Of a stretch of 64,000 nt of DNA, positions 1 to 8,323 are shown in pieces. The position numbers were made by a program, and so were the translations under genes. The stretch's first letter is position 1; each line of letters starts with the position of its first letter. Under the pieces are notes generated by a model. It had not been told where the DNA came from, did no database searches, and was given only the letters and a program-made list of their open reading frames with translations. Source of the DNA: Microbacterium rhizomatis (GTDB lineage Bacteria; Actinomycetota; Actinomycetes; Actinomycetales; Microbacteriaceae); NCBI RefSeq assembly GCF_008710745.1, contig NZ_VYSA01000001.1:124001-188000 (forward strand), in the 5' to 3' direction.

Positions 1-53
1 TCCGCTGCCCAGACTACGCGGGCAGTCATAGGGAACACCTCAGGCGCGGCGGG

Positions 54-59
54 TAATCT
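54..59 (+). promoter_or_regulatory. Leaderless-type -10 element of tatB
   Basis: TAATCT lies six bases before the tatB ATG. The same TAnnnT-N6/7-start arrangement recurs at many first genes here, so transcription probably begins at or near the start codon. The -35 is not obvious. Confidence 0.5.
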
Positions 60-65
60 GAAGGC

Positions 66-458
66 ATGTTCTTCGGGCTCACGATCGAGAAGCTCCTGCT
101 GATCGGCGTGATCGCGGCCGTCCTCATCGGCCCGGAACGGTTGCCCCGGTATGCCGAGGGCCTCGCGCACTGGGCTGGACGGGCACGGGATTTCCTCCGT
201 GGCGCTCGGAGCCGGGTCAAGGAAGAGATGGGCCCCGAGTTCGACGACGTCGATTGGCGCAAGCTCGACCCGCGGCAGTACGACCCCCGCCGGATCATCC
301 GCGAGGCGCTTCTGGATGACGCGCCCGTCCCCACGGTGAAAGCGGCAGCGACAGCGGCTTCGGTGACGGCGGCCATGACGGCAGCGGGCGCGGCGGCCAT
401 GGACCGCGGCGATGGTTCGCGCGCGGTCTCGACCCCGTTCGATTCCGAGGCGACCTGA
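66..458 (+). CDS. tatB: Sec-independent (Tat) translocase subunit TatB
   Basis: Small membrane protein of the twin-arginine export system, which receives folded precursors together with TatC. The 130-residue product opens with a short hydrophobic helix (about residues 4-20) containing the IGPERLPRYAE hinge typical of TatA/B, followed by an amphipathic charged helix to about residue 60 and a low-complexity alanine-rich tail. The longer charged region and GPE hinge favour TatB over TatA. It stands alone and converges on mrp with a 23-base gap. The start is the ATG six bases after TAATCT. Confidence 0.9.
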   Translation: MFFGLTIEKLLLIGVIAAVLIGPERLPRYAEGLAHWAGRARDFLRGARSRVKEEMGPEFDDVDWRKLDPRQYDPRRIIREALLDDAPVPTVKAAATAASVTAAMTAAGAAAMDRGDGSRAVSTPFDSEAT

Positions 459-481
459 GCAGCTGCGGCGCGGGTCGTCCG

Positions 482-1633
482 TCAGCGCGGGGAGAAGGGC
501 AAGGCCTTGCCCTGAAGGCCGCGAGGCTGGGCGGCCAGTTCGGCCGCGAGCGAGGTGATCGCGGCCGCCGCCGGGTCGTCCGGATGGGCGAGGACGGCGG
601 GTATGCCATCGTCACCGTCTGCGCGCAGCGCAGGACTCAGAGGAATCGACGCCAGCACGCGGACATCCTCGCCGTCAGACGAGAGCGCGCCCGCGACCTG
701 CGCCCCGCCGCCTGCGCCGAACAGATCGAGCGTCGTGCCGTCGGGGAGGGTCATGGCCGCCATGTTCTCGACGACCCCGATGACGCGCTGACCGGTCTGG
801 CGGGCGACGAGGCCGCTGCGGACGGCGACATCGGATGCCGCCGACTGCGGCGTCGTGACCACGAGCACATCGGCCTGGGGGAGCAGCTGCCCGACCGAGA
901 TCGCGACATCCCCCGTCCCCGGCGGCATGTCCAAGAGCAGCACGTCCAGGTCGCCGAAGTAGACATCGGTGAGGAACTGCTGCACGGTGCGGTGCAGCAT
1001 CGGACCGCGCCACGCGACGGCGCCGAGCGGGCCGTCCGTCGTGCGCCTGAGGAACATGCCGATCGAGATCGCCTTCACCCCGTGGGCGACGGGCGGGAGC
1101 ATCAGGTCATCGATGCGGGTCGGCGACGGCGGGAGCCCGTCGGCGTCCACGAGCCCGAGCAAGGCGGGGATCGAGAACCCGTGCACATCAGCGTCGACCA
1201 GGCCCACGGCCAGGCCTCGCGCGGCCAGGGCGACGGCGAGATTCGCGGTGACGGTGGACTTGCCGACACCTCCTTTGCCGCTGGTGACGGCGATCACGCG
1301 CGTGAGCGAACCAGGCCCGAACGGCATCTGCCTTGCTGCGCGACCGCCCCGGAGTCTGTCGGTGAGGGCGTGCCGCTCGTCGGGTGACATGACGCCGACA
1401 GTGAGATCCACCTGCGAGATCCCCGGGACGGATGCCGCGGCCGACCGCACCTCCGACTCGATGCGCGACGCCGCGGGGCATCCCACGATCGTCAGGGCGA
1501 TCTCGACGCGCGCGACACTCCCGTCGACACCGATCCCGCGGACCATGTCGAGCTCGGCCAGTGGCCGGCGCAGTTCGGGATCGACGACGGCGCCGACGGC
1601 GTGACGGACGAGGTCGGCCGTATCGTCCGTCAC
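482..1633 (-). CDS. mrp: Mrp/NBP35-family ATPase, iron-sulfur cluster carrier
   Basis: P-loop ATPase of the Mrp/ApbC family, thought to carry or assemble Fe-S clusters in the cytosol. An N-terminal DUF59/MIP18-like domain spans about residues 1-80. It is followed by a deviant Walker A GKGGVGKST (about 119-127), a VDADVHGFS segment and an LLLDMPPGTGD switch. The cysteine pair that bridges a cluster in many Mrp proteins is not visible after the VENM motif, where the sequence reads AAMTLPDGTTLDLFG. The GTG at 1633 is preferred over an in-frame codon at 1717 that would lie inside the upstream gene. Last gene of a three-gene reverse operon. Confidence 0.88.
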   Translation of the reverse strand: MTDDTADLVRHAVGAVVDPELRRPLAELDMVRGIGVDGSVARVEIALTIVGCPAASRIESEVRSAAASVPGISQVDLTVGVMSPDERHALTDRLRGGRAARQMPFGPGSLTRVIAVTSGKGGVGKSTVTANLAVALAARGLAVGLVDADVHGFSIPALLGLVDADGLPPSPTRIDDLMLPPVAHGVKAISIGMFLRRTTDGPLGAVAWRGPMLHRTVQQFLTDVYFGDLDVLLLDMPPGTGDVAISVGQLLPQADVLVVTTPQSAASDVAVRSGLVARQTGQRVIGVVENMAAMTLPDGTTLDLFGAGGGAQVAGALSSDGEDVRVLASIPLSPALRADGDDGIPAVLAHPDDPAAAAITSLAAELAAQPRGLQGKALPFSPR

Positions 1634-1658
1634 CGGTCGCCGGTCATTTCTGCGCGCG

Positions 1659-2174
1659 TCACCGTTTCTGCGCCCCGGGCTCGTCCAGACGCTCCAGAAG
1701 CGCCTTGAGCTCTGCACGCAGCACGTCCTTCGTCATGACCTCATGATGGAAGTCGTTGACCGCCATCCGGAGGGCGACGATCTCGCGGGCCAGATACTCC
1801 GTGTCGGCGAGGTTGCGCTCGGCCCGCTGCCTGTCCTGCTCGATCTGCACCCGGTCGCGGTCGTCCTGCCGATTCTGCGCGAGGAGGATGAGTGGGGCGG
1901 CGTAGGAGGCCTGCAGCGACAGGATGAGCGTGAGCAGCGTGAAGTTGGTCGCCACCGGGTCGAACTGCATGTCGACGGGGGCGAGGGTGTTCCACAGCAG
2001 CCAGAGGGTGACGAAGATCGTCATCCCGATCAAGAAGCCCGACGTTCCCATTGCGCGGGCGAAGGCCTCGGAGAACCGCCCGAACCGGTCGCTGGAGGGC
2101 TGCGGGTTGCGGCTCAGCATGCCGGTGCGCCCGCGCGGCGCATCGAGCGTGGGCTGCCGCGAGGTGCGCGCCAT
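1659..2174 (-). CDS. DUF1003 membrane protein
   Basis: A 171-residue protein with an unstructured, basic N terminus, two adjacent hydrophobic helices (about residues 44-66 and 76-98), and a charged coiled-coil-like C terminus containing DRDRVQIEQDRQRAERNL. The core SFxxAxxxG...W...N and the two-helix hairpin match the DUF1003 family, whose function is unknown. Its start codon overlaps the stop of the MgtE-N gene as TGATG, so translation is coupled. It sits between the MgtE-N/CBS protein and Mrp, an order I recall from other actinobacteria. Confidence 0.85.
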   Translation of the reverse strand: MARTSRQPTLDAPRGRTGMLSRNPQPSSDRFGRFSEAFARAMGTSGFLIGMTIFVTLWLLWNTLAPVDMQFDPVATNFTLLTLILSLQASYAAPLILLAQNRQDDRDRVQIEQDRQRAERNLADTEYLAREIVALRMAVNDFHHEVMTKDVLRAELKALLERLDEPGAQKR

Positions 2175-3469
2175 CAGCGCCGCCTCGGAATGGAGGCCGT
2201 GGTGGGCGGCACGGCAGGCGTGGTGACGTCGTCATCGCCATCGTGCGAGCGCCAGTCCTCGGGAAGGAGGTAGTCGAGCACGTCGTCGACCGATACCGCG
2301 CCCACGAGGCGGCGCGCTTGATCCACCACCGGCAGTGAGACGAGGTTGTAGCTCGCCAGCATCCGGGCGACCTCCGTCGCGGAGGCCGATGCGGGAACCG
2401 GATCGAGGGTGTCGTCGATGATCGCGCCCAGGCGCTCGTGCGGCGGGTAGCGCAGCATCCGCTGGAAATGCACCGTCCCGAGCAGGCGGCCGGTGGGTGT
2501 CTCGTACGGCGGGAGAGTCACGAAGATGGCCGCAGCCAGTGCGGGGTGCAGTTCGTGGCGGCGGATGAGCGCCAGCGCTTCTGCGACGGTCGCGTCGGCG
2601 GACAGCACGATCGGCTCGGGGGTCATGAGCCCGCCTGCCGTATCAGGGAGGTATTTCAGCAGCGCACGGACGTCTTCCGCCTCTTCGGGCTCCATGAGCT
2701 CGAGGAGCTCTTCGCGCTGTTCCTCGGTGAGCTGGCCGAGAACGTCGGCCGCATCGTCCGGCTCCATCGCGTCGAGGATGTCGGCGGCGCGCTCGTCGCC
2801 GAGCGACTCGAGGATGTGAACCTGCTCCTCTTCCGGCATCTCTTCGAGGGCATCGGCCAGCCGATCGTCCGAGAGCTCGTCGACCACCTCGAACAGCCGT
2901 TCCTCCGGAAGGTCCAGGAGCGTGTTGGCCAGGTCGGCGGGCTTCATCTCCGAGTAGCTCGCGACGAGCTGCTCGGCGGACTGCGACTCGCCGGGCAGCT
3001 GCTGCTCGCGGACCTGCGACCACATCGCGAACGAGGTCGTGCCCTTCGCGAAGGGTGAGGCGCTGGTCTTGGGATGGCGCAGGAACAGCTGTCCGACGTC
3101 CCATTGCCCGAGACGGTCCCGCTCGATCGCGACGTCCTCGATCACGGCTTCGCCGGAGGTCCCGCTGAGCGACACACGGCGCCCCAGCATCTCGGCCATC
3201 ACGCGCACCTCGCCGCCGCGCTGCTGAAAACGGCGCACGTTGATCAGGCCGGTCGTGATCACCTGACCTGTCGCGATCGAGGTCACCCGCCCGATGGAGA
3301 CGAAGACGTGGCGGCGGCCGGGGATCTCGACGATCAGGCCGATCACGCGGGGCGGGTCATCTTTTCGATAGATGACCACGACATCGCGGACTTTGCCGAG
3401 ACGATCACCCACGGGATCGAACACGGCGCAGCCGGCCAGGCGTGCGACGAAAACCCTCTGCGTGCTCAC
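2174..3469 (-). CDS. MgtE N-terminal domain and CBS domain protein, no channel
   Basis: The 431-residue protein has an N-terminal PRC-barrel-like portion (about 1-110), then the acidic helical repeats of the MgtE intracellular N domain (about 160-280, with DLPEERLFEVVDELSDD and MEPDDAADVLGQL), then a pair of CBS motifs (about 285-405). In MgtE these soluble parts sense Mg2+ and gate the pore. Here no transmembrane pore follows, so it is a stand-alone sensor or regulator of unknown partner. The GTG start lies six bases after TACGCT. First gene of an operon with the DUF1003 protein and mrp. Confidence 0.85.
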   Translation of the reverse strand: MSTQRVFVARLAGCAVFDPVGDRLGKVRDVVVIYRKDDPPRVIGLIVEIPGRRHVFVSIGRVTSIATGQVITTGLINVRRFQQRGGEVRVMAEMLGRRVSLSGTSGEAVIEDVAIERDRLGQWDVGQLFLRHPKTSASPFAKGTTSFAMWSQVREQQLPGESQSAEQLVASYSEMKPADLANTLLDLPEERLFEVVDELSDDRLADALEEMPEEEQVHILESLGDERAADILDAMEPDDAADVLGQLTEEQREELLELMEPEEAEDVRALLKYLPDTAGGLMTPEPIVLSADATVAEALALIRRHELHPALAAAIFVTLPPYETPTGRLLGTVHFQRMLRYPPHERLGAIIDDTLDPVPASASATEVARMLASYNLVSLPVVDQARRLVGAVSVDDVLDYLLPEDWRSHDGDDDVTTPAVPPTTASIPRRR

Positions 3470-3475
3470 CGCTCC

Positions 3476-3481
3476 AGCGTA
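3476..3481 (-). promoter_or_regulatory. Leaderless-type -10 element of the MgtE-N operon
   Basis: On the reverse strand TACGCT lies six bases before the GTG at 3469, with no room for a ribosome-binding site in a leader. Confidence 0.5.
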
Positions 3482-3555
3482 GCCCGGTGACGTGGGATCC
3501 TCGCGGGCCCGCTCGGAGTGGTCATAGGGGCGCGTGCGAAGATGGAGGCATGAGC

Positions 3556-4281
3556 ATGATGGGCCCTCGAATTCCCCAGGGGCGCGGTGCGGTCGGCGAG
3601 ACGATCGCTACCTACCCGACCTACGAGGCGGCGCAGAAGGCCGTGTCGGCGCTCATCGCCGGCGAGGTTCCCGCCAGAGAGATCGCGATCGTCGGCCAGG
3701 GCCTGCGATCGGTCGAACGGGTCACCGGCCGACTCGGCTACGCCGCAGCCGCGCGCTCCGGCGCCATCAACGGTGTGCTCCTGGGCCTCTTCTTCTCCGC
3801 GATCGTGGTGCTCGGAACGCCGTCGGTTCCCATCCAGGTCTTCGTCGGCGTGCTCTTCGTAGGTATCGCGATCGGGATGCTGCTGAGCATCGTGTCGTAC
3901 TCCTTCGTCCGTCGGCGCAGAGACTTCGCGTCGGTTATGCAGGTGACCGCCGACAGCTACGACATCGCGGTATCGGCGAGCGCGATCCATCGCGCGCGGC
4001 AGATCCTCGGTGCGCAGAACGCGCCTGTGCCCGCGAGGCCGTCCGCTCCGCGTCCGCCCGCCGGGGGAACGGCTCCGACCCCGCCGGCAGACGTGCGGGC
4101 GGAACATGAGCCCGAGCGCCCGCGATACGGCGAGCGGGTGCCGCAAGATCCTGCGGAGCGCGCGCCGCAAGATCCTGCGGAGCGCGCGCCGGAACCCCCG
4201 GAGCAGGCTGTGCCTGCACCGGACGAGGGTGCTGCCGAGCCCGCCGCCGATCAGTCCGACCACACGACACCCTCCCGCTGA
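3556..4281 (+). CDS. General-stress-type membrane protein (YflT-like domain)
   Basis: A roughly 241-residue protein with an N-terminal soluble domain (GETIATYPTYEAAQKAV...EIAIVGQGLRSVERVTGRL) resembling the heat/general-stress 17M (YflT) domain. Two hydrophobic helices follow (about 71-92 and 94-116), then a basic stretch and a disordered Pro/Ala/Glu tail. GGAGG at 3544-3548 is correctly spaced for the ATG at 3556 and too close to the ATG at 3550, so 3556 is the better start. The tail contains a perfect 24-base coding duplication. The downstream hydrolase begins eight bases after this stop, suggesting co-transcription. Confidence 0.75.
   Translation: MMGPRIPQGRGAVGETIATYPTYEAAQKAVSALIAGEVPAREIAIVGQGLRSVERVTGRLGYAAAARSGAINGVLLGLFFSAIVVLGTPSVPIQVFVGVLFVGIAIGMLLSIVSYSFVRRRRDFASVMQVTADSYDIAVSASAIHRARQILGAQNAPVPARPSAPRPPAGGTAPTPPADVRAEHEPERPRYGERVPQDPAERAPQDPAERAPEPPEQAVPAPDEGAAEPAADQSDHTTPSR
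4141..4188 (+). repeat. Perfect 24-bp tandem duplication inside a coding tail
   Basis: Two identical 24-base units at 4141-4164 and 4165-4188 encode a repeated octapeptide PQDPAERA in the disordered tail of the stress-type protein. Each unit contains the small palindrome ccgca-n6-tgcgg. It is in frame and looks like a recent slippage duplication. Confidence 0.9.
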
Positions 4282-4288
4282 GCCGCTC

Positions 4289-4954
4289 GTGGACGAGCGG
4301 CTCGCCGTGACCCTGCCCGGCGGGGTCGTGGAGGTATCCGTCGACATCGACGCTCCCGACGATCCGTGGGCCGTGGTCGGTCTCGCCCACGGTGCCGGCG
4401 CGGGGATGCGGCATCCGTTCCTTCTCGGTGTATCGCGCGGGCTGCGATCTCACGGCGTCGCAACAACTCGGTTCACCTTTCCGTATCTCGAGGCGGGACG
4501 ACGGATGCCGGGGCCGCCCGCGCACGCGATCGCCACGTGGGGCGCGCTGGAGGCGCGTGCCCGCGAGCTCGTGCCCGGTGTGCCGTTCTGGGCGGCGGGG
4601 AAGTCGTATGGGGGCCGGATGGCGTCGATGGCTGCGGCCGAGGGCGTGATCGATCCCGCGGGGCTCGTGTATCTCGGTTACCCGCTGCACCCGCCTGGTG
4701 ACCCGTCCAGACCGCGCGTGGCCCATCTTCCGTCGATCGCCGCGCCCCAGCTGTTCGTGGAGGGCACGAACGACCCGTTCATCGATCCGCGCGCACAGCT
4801 GGAGGAGGCTGTCTGGTCCTGTCAGGACGCGCACATCGTGTGGATCGAGGGCGGCGGACACTCCTTCGAGGTGAAGGGCCGCAAGCGCCCGGCCGATGAG
4901 ATCGGCGAAGAGCTCGCGGCGGTGGTCGCGGCGTTCTTGCGCGACCGGGTCTGA
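4289..4954 (+). CDS. Alpha/beta hydrolase of the TEX30/KANL3-like family
   Basis: About 221 residues with an AHGAGAGMRHPF oxyanion-type loop near residue 34, the nucleophile elbow GKSYGGRMAS (Ser near 106), a late acidic motif VEGTNDPFIDP and a GGGHSF histidine, which complete a Ser-Asp-His triad. Substrate unknown. The open frame extends far upstream but overlaps the preceding gene out of frame. The GTG at 4289, eight bases after that gene's stop, keeps the whole fold. No strong ribosome site is visible, so translation is probably coupled. Confidence 0.8.
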   Translation: MDERLAVTLPGGVVEVSVDIDAPDDPWAVVGLAHGAGAGMRHPFLLGVSRGLRSHGVATTRFTFPYLEAGRRMPGPPAHAIATWGALEARARELVPGVPFWAAGKSYGGRMASMAAAEGVIDPAGLVYLGYPLHPPGDPSRPRVAHLPSIAAPQLFVEGTNDPFIDPRAQLEEAVWSCQDAHIVWIEGGGHSFEVKGRKRPADEIGEELAAVVAAFLRDRV

Positions 4955-4979
4955 CACGGACGGACAGCGGCGAGGGGGG

Positions 4980-6800
4980 TCAGCGACCCGCGGCGTACCC
5001 CTGCATGCCGCGTGGATTGGCTGCCGCCCACACGGTCGCCCGGTCGCGATCGATGCCGACCGCGGAGACGCGGCCCAGTGCCCATTCGCCCGCACGCGTG
5101 ACGACATGGCCTCGGGCCTCGAGCTGGTCGATGATGACCTCGCCGATCCGCGCTTCCACAACGACACCGGCCGGTTGCCACGTGCGCGGCCAGAACGAGT
5201 CGATGAGGGCAGTGGTGTGCAGGCTCGGCGCGTCGATCGCCTGCTGCGGCGAGTACCCGCCGACCAGGACGCGCACCAGCACAGGGACCTGCCACTGCTC
5301 TTGCTGATCGCCGCCGGGGGTGCCCATCGCCATCACCGCCTGACCGTCTCGGAGCACGAGCGTGGGGGTGAGCGTCGTGCGCGGTCGCCGCCCCGGGTGC
5401 AGCGCCGACGGGGAGGCGGGATCCAGCCACGTCATCTGGAGTCGCGTGCCGAGGCAGAAGCCCAGTGTCGGGATCGTCGGCGAGGACTGCAGCCATCCGC
5501 CCGACGGTGTGACCGCGATGATGTTCCCCCAGCGATCCACGACGTCGATGTGGCATGTGTCGCCGCGGGTCTCGCCGGATCGCGCGACCGTCGGTTCACC
5601 GGTTCCCGCGGAAGCGGGCGCGGCGCCGTCCTCTCGCAGCGGAGGCCGGAACGGCTCCTGACCGCCCACCGCGCCCGGACGCCATTCGCGCGAGGCCGCC
5701 GCTCCGATCTGCGCGCGGCGCGCGGCGAGGTAGGAAGGCTCCAGCAGCTCCGGAAGGGGCACGTCACCGTCGCCGAAGTACGCGTCACGGTCGGCGAGGG
5801 CAAGCTTCAGAGCTTCGACGATCGCGTGAGCTCCCTCCGCCGTCGCGGGGTCGATCGCCGATGGCTCGAGCCCTTCCAGAATCAGCAGCGTCTGCAGGAG
5901 GGCAGGGCCCTGCGTCCACGCTCCTGCCTTCGCGACCGTGTGGCCCCACACCTCGACGGAGACCGCCGGCTCGTATCCCGCGCTGAATCCGGCGAAATCA
6001 GCCGGGGTGATGACGCCCGGATGATCGCGGCCGTCGGAGTGCCGGTGGGCTCGCGCCAAGAAGTCGGAGGCCTCGTGGGCGACGCGCCCGCGACGCCATT
6101 CGCGCAGCGCGGCATCGATGCGCGACGCGCGATCGGGGCTGCGCGTGCCGGCGGCGACGAGCTCCTCGAGAACCGCCGCGTAGGCCGGGTTGCGGACGAT
6201 CGTTCCTGCGGCGGGAGCGGTGCCCTCCGGCATCCACAGCGCCGCGGATGACGGCCAGTCCTGCTGGAAGAGGTCTGCCACCCGATCGATCGTCGCGGCC
6301 GCGGTGGGCGAGAGCGCGTGACCGTCCCGCGCGTAGCCGATCGCGAACGAGAGGACGTCGGCGAGCTCCCACGTGCCGTGATCCCGCAGGAGAGTCAACC
6401 ATGCGTCGACGGCACCGGGGACCGCGGCAGCGAGGCCACCGGCCCCGGGGACCGAGGTGAGTCCTTCGGCGCGGAAGTGTGCGATCGAAGCTCCCATGGG
6501 CGCCGGTCCCTGGCCCATCAGCACGACCGGAGTCGCCGGGTCCGCCGCCGTCGCGAAGATCCCGACGAGGTCGCCGCCGGGACCGTTCAGATGCGGCTCC
6601 ACGACATGCAGGACGAAGCCGCCCGCCACCGCGGCGTCGAACGCGTTCCCTCCCCGCTCCAGGACGGCCTGCGCGCTCGCCGTCGCGAGCCAGTGCGTGG
6701 ATGCTGACATCCCGAACGTGCCCTCCAGAGTCGGGCGGGTGGTGAACTCGTCGGGAGACGTGAAACCGGCCGGGGACGTGAACCCGCGCGGGGAGGTCAC
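4980..6800 (-). CDS. Gamma-glutamyltransferase family N-terminal nucleophile hydrolase
   Basis: A 606-residue autoprocessing Ntn-hydrolase of the GGT family that cleaves gamma-glutamyl or related amide bonds. The N-terminal GGNAFDAAVAGGFVL motif and C-terminal GTPGGDQQEQW glycine loop are present. The probable catalytic threonine is Thr415 in GDTCHIDVVD, which replaces the common TTH(F/I)SVVD. No signal peptide is seen, so it may be cytosolic, as in YwrD-like members. The GTG start overlaps the stop of the aminopeptidase P gene as GTGA, so the open frame that continues further upstream is not coding. The first 19 residues contain three copies of a TSPxxF hexapeptide. Confidence 0.85.
   Translation of the reverse strand: MTSPRGFTSPAGFTSPDEFTTRPTLEGTFGMSASTHWLATASAQAVLERGGNAFDAAVAGGFVLHVVEPHLNGPGGDLVGIFATAADPATPVVLMGQGPAPMGASIAHFRAEGLTSVPGAGGLAAAVPGAVDAWLTLLRDHGTWELADVLSFAIGYARDGHALSPTAAATIDRVADLFQQDWPSSAALWMPEGTAPAAGTIVRNPAYAAVLEELVAAGTRSPDRASRIDAALREWRRGRVAHEASDFLARAHRHSDGRDHPGVITPADFAGFSAGYEPAVSVEVWGHTVAKAGAWTQGPALLQTLLILEGLEPSAIDPATAEGAHAIVEALKLALADRDAYFGDGDVPLPELLEPSYLAARRAQIGAAASREWRPGAVGGQEPFRPPLREDGAAPASAGTGEPTVARSGETRGDTCHIDVVDRWGNIIAVTPSGGWLQSSPTIPTLGFCLGTRLQMTWLDPASPSALHPGRRPRTTLTPTLVLRDGQAVMAMGTPGGDQQEQWQVPVLVRVLVGGYSPQQAIDAPSLHTTALIDSFWPRTWQPAGVVVEARIGEVIIDQLEARGHVVTRAGEWALGRVSAVGIDRDRATVWAAANPRGMQGYAAGR
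6744..6797 (-). repeat. Three 18-bp imperfect repeats at the GGT N terminus
   Basis: Residues 2-19 of the gamma-glutamyltransferase read TSPRGF, TSPAGF, TSPDEF, encoded by three successive 18-base units directly after the coupled start codon and before the conserved domain. Confidence 0.8.
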
Positions 6801-8254
6801 TCGCTGCGCAGCCGCGACACCCAGGCCTCGACCTCGTCGGCGGTGCGCGGAATGTCGGCCGAGAGGCTCACCGGCCCGTCGACGGTCATGAGGATGTCGT
6901 CTTCGATGCGCACTCCGATGCCACGGAACTCTTCGGGCACCGTGAGGTCGTCGATCTGGAAGTACAGCCCCGGCTCGATCGTGAAGACCATGCCCGCCTC
7001 GAGGACGCCGTCGTAGTACATCTCGCGGCGGGCCTGCGCGCAGTCGTGGACGTCGATTCCGAGGTGGTGGCTCGTGCCGTGCACCATGTAGCGCCGGTGC
7101 TGACCACCGAGATCCGCGTCGAGCGCCTCTTCCGCCGTGACCGGCAGCAGGCCCCATTCGGCCGTCCGCGCCGCGATGACCGCCATGGCCGCATCGTGCA
7201 CGGCACGGAATCTCACGCCGGGCTGGGCGGCGGCGAACGCGGCGTCGGCGGCCTCGCGCACCGTCTCGTACACCAGCCGCTGGGTGGCGGTGAACGTGCC
7301 GCTGACGGGGATGGTCCGCGTGATGTCGGCGGTGTAGAGGCTGTCCACCTCGACCCCGGCGTCCACGAGGATCAGGTCGCCGGCGACGACAGGGCCGTCG
7401 TTGCGCGTCCAGTGCAGATAGCACGCGTGCGGGCCGGAGGCGGCGATCGTGTCGTATCCCTCCCCATTCCCGTCGGTGCGGGCGCGCTGGTGGAAGACAC
7501 CCTCGACGACACGCTCGCCGCGGGGGTGCGCGATGATGCGCGGAAGGTCGGCGACGATGTCGTCGAAGCCGAGCGCTGTCGCCTCCACCGCCGATCGCAT
7601 CTGGGCGATCTCGTAGTCGTCCTTGGTGAGGCGGAGCTCCGAGACGAAGCGGGTGAGGCCGGCGTCCTCGTCGACGACGAGGTCGTCCTCGCGCTCTTCG
7701 AAACCGTCGATGTGCGCGGTGGCGACACCGAGGTCGGCCGCCACTCCGGTCAATGCGGGTCGTGGGCCGATCCAGAACTCGCCGATCGAGGCATCCCCGT
7801 AGAACTCCGTCGTCGTCCGGTCTGCCCGCTCGCGGAAGTAGAGGGTGACGTCATGCCCTCCGGCATCGTTCGGATCGAAGACGAGAACGGCGCCCGGCTC
7901 GGAGTCCGATCCCCAGCCGCTGAGGTGGGCGAAGGCCGAGTGAGCGCGGAAAGGGTAGTCCGTGTCGTTGCTGCGCACCTTGACCTCGCCCGCCGGCACG
8001 ACGAGCCGCTTGCCCGGGAAAGCCGCCGAGACGACGTCGCGGCGAGCGGCGGCGAACGGCGCCTGCACGCGCTGCGGCGGGAGTGTCTCCGGCCGTTCGG
8101 CCCACCCCGTCGAAATGGTGTCGAGGAAGCCCTTCGGAAACGGCTGGCGCCGGTTGGTGACGGCGTTGGGCTGCGGCGCGTCGCTTTGCGCCCCTGCCTC
8201 CGCGAGTGCCTCGGTCGTGCCGGTCGCCATCGTGCTGTCGCCTGAGGTGTTCAT
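6797..8254 (-). CDS. pepP: Xaa-Pro aminopeptidase (aminopeptidase P family)
   Basis: A 485-residue M24B metallopeptidase that removes N-terminal residues preceding proline. The creatinase-like N domain is followed by the pita-bread domain with the expected dinuclear metal ligands: Asp in LVDAGVEVDSLYTADITRT, His in HGTSHHLGIDVHD, Glu in IEPGLYF and Glu in GVRIEDDILMT. The ATG at 8254 lies six bases after GACAAT. An internal ATG eight codons later is possible. The stop is shared with the start of the gamma-glutamyltransferase, so the pair forms a peptide-degradation operon. Confidence 0.92.
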   Translation of the reverse strand: MNTSGDSTMATGTTEALAEAGAQSDAPQPNAVTNRRQPFPKGFLDTISTGWAERPETLPPQRVQAPFAAARRDVVSAAFPGKRLVVPAGEVKVRSNDTDYPFRAHSAFAHLSGWGSDSEPGAVLVFDPNDAGGHDVTLYFRERADRTTTEFYGDASIGEFWIGPRPALTGVAADLGVATAHIDGFEEREDDLVVDEDAGLTRFVSELRLTKDDYEIAQMRSAVEATALGFDDIVADLPRIIAHPRGERVVEGVFHQRARTDGNGEGYDTIAASGPHACYLHWTRNDGPVVAGDLILVDAGVEVDSLYTADITRTIPVSGTFTATQRLVYETVREAADAAFAAAQPGVRFRAVHDAAMAVIAARTAEWGLLPVTAEEALDADLGGQHRRYMVHGTSHHLGIDVHDCAQARREMYYDGVLEAGMVFTIEPGLYFQIDDLTVPEEFRGIGVRIEDDILMTVDGPVSLSADIPRTADEVEAWVSRLRSE

Positions 8255-8323
8255 GCCCTCATTGTCCCACTCGGCCGCGCGCGTGTGTCGAGCCGGTGCG
8301 CGGGTTTCCGCGGCCGGCGCGTG

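Noticed and set aside
4980..7424. An 814-codon frame extending the gamma-glutamyltransferase upstream
   Set aside because: The extension lies out of frame within pepP, and the GTG overlapping the pepP stop explains the start.
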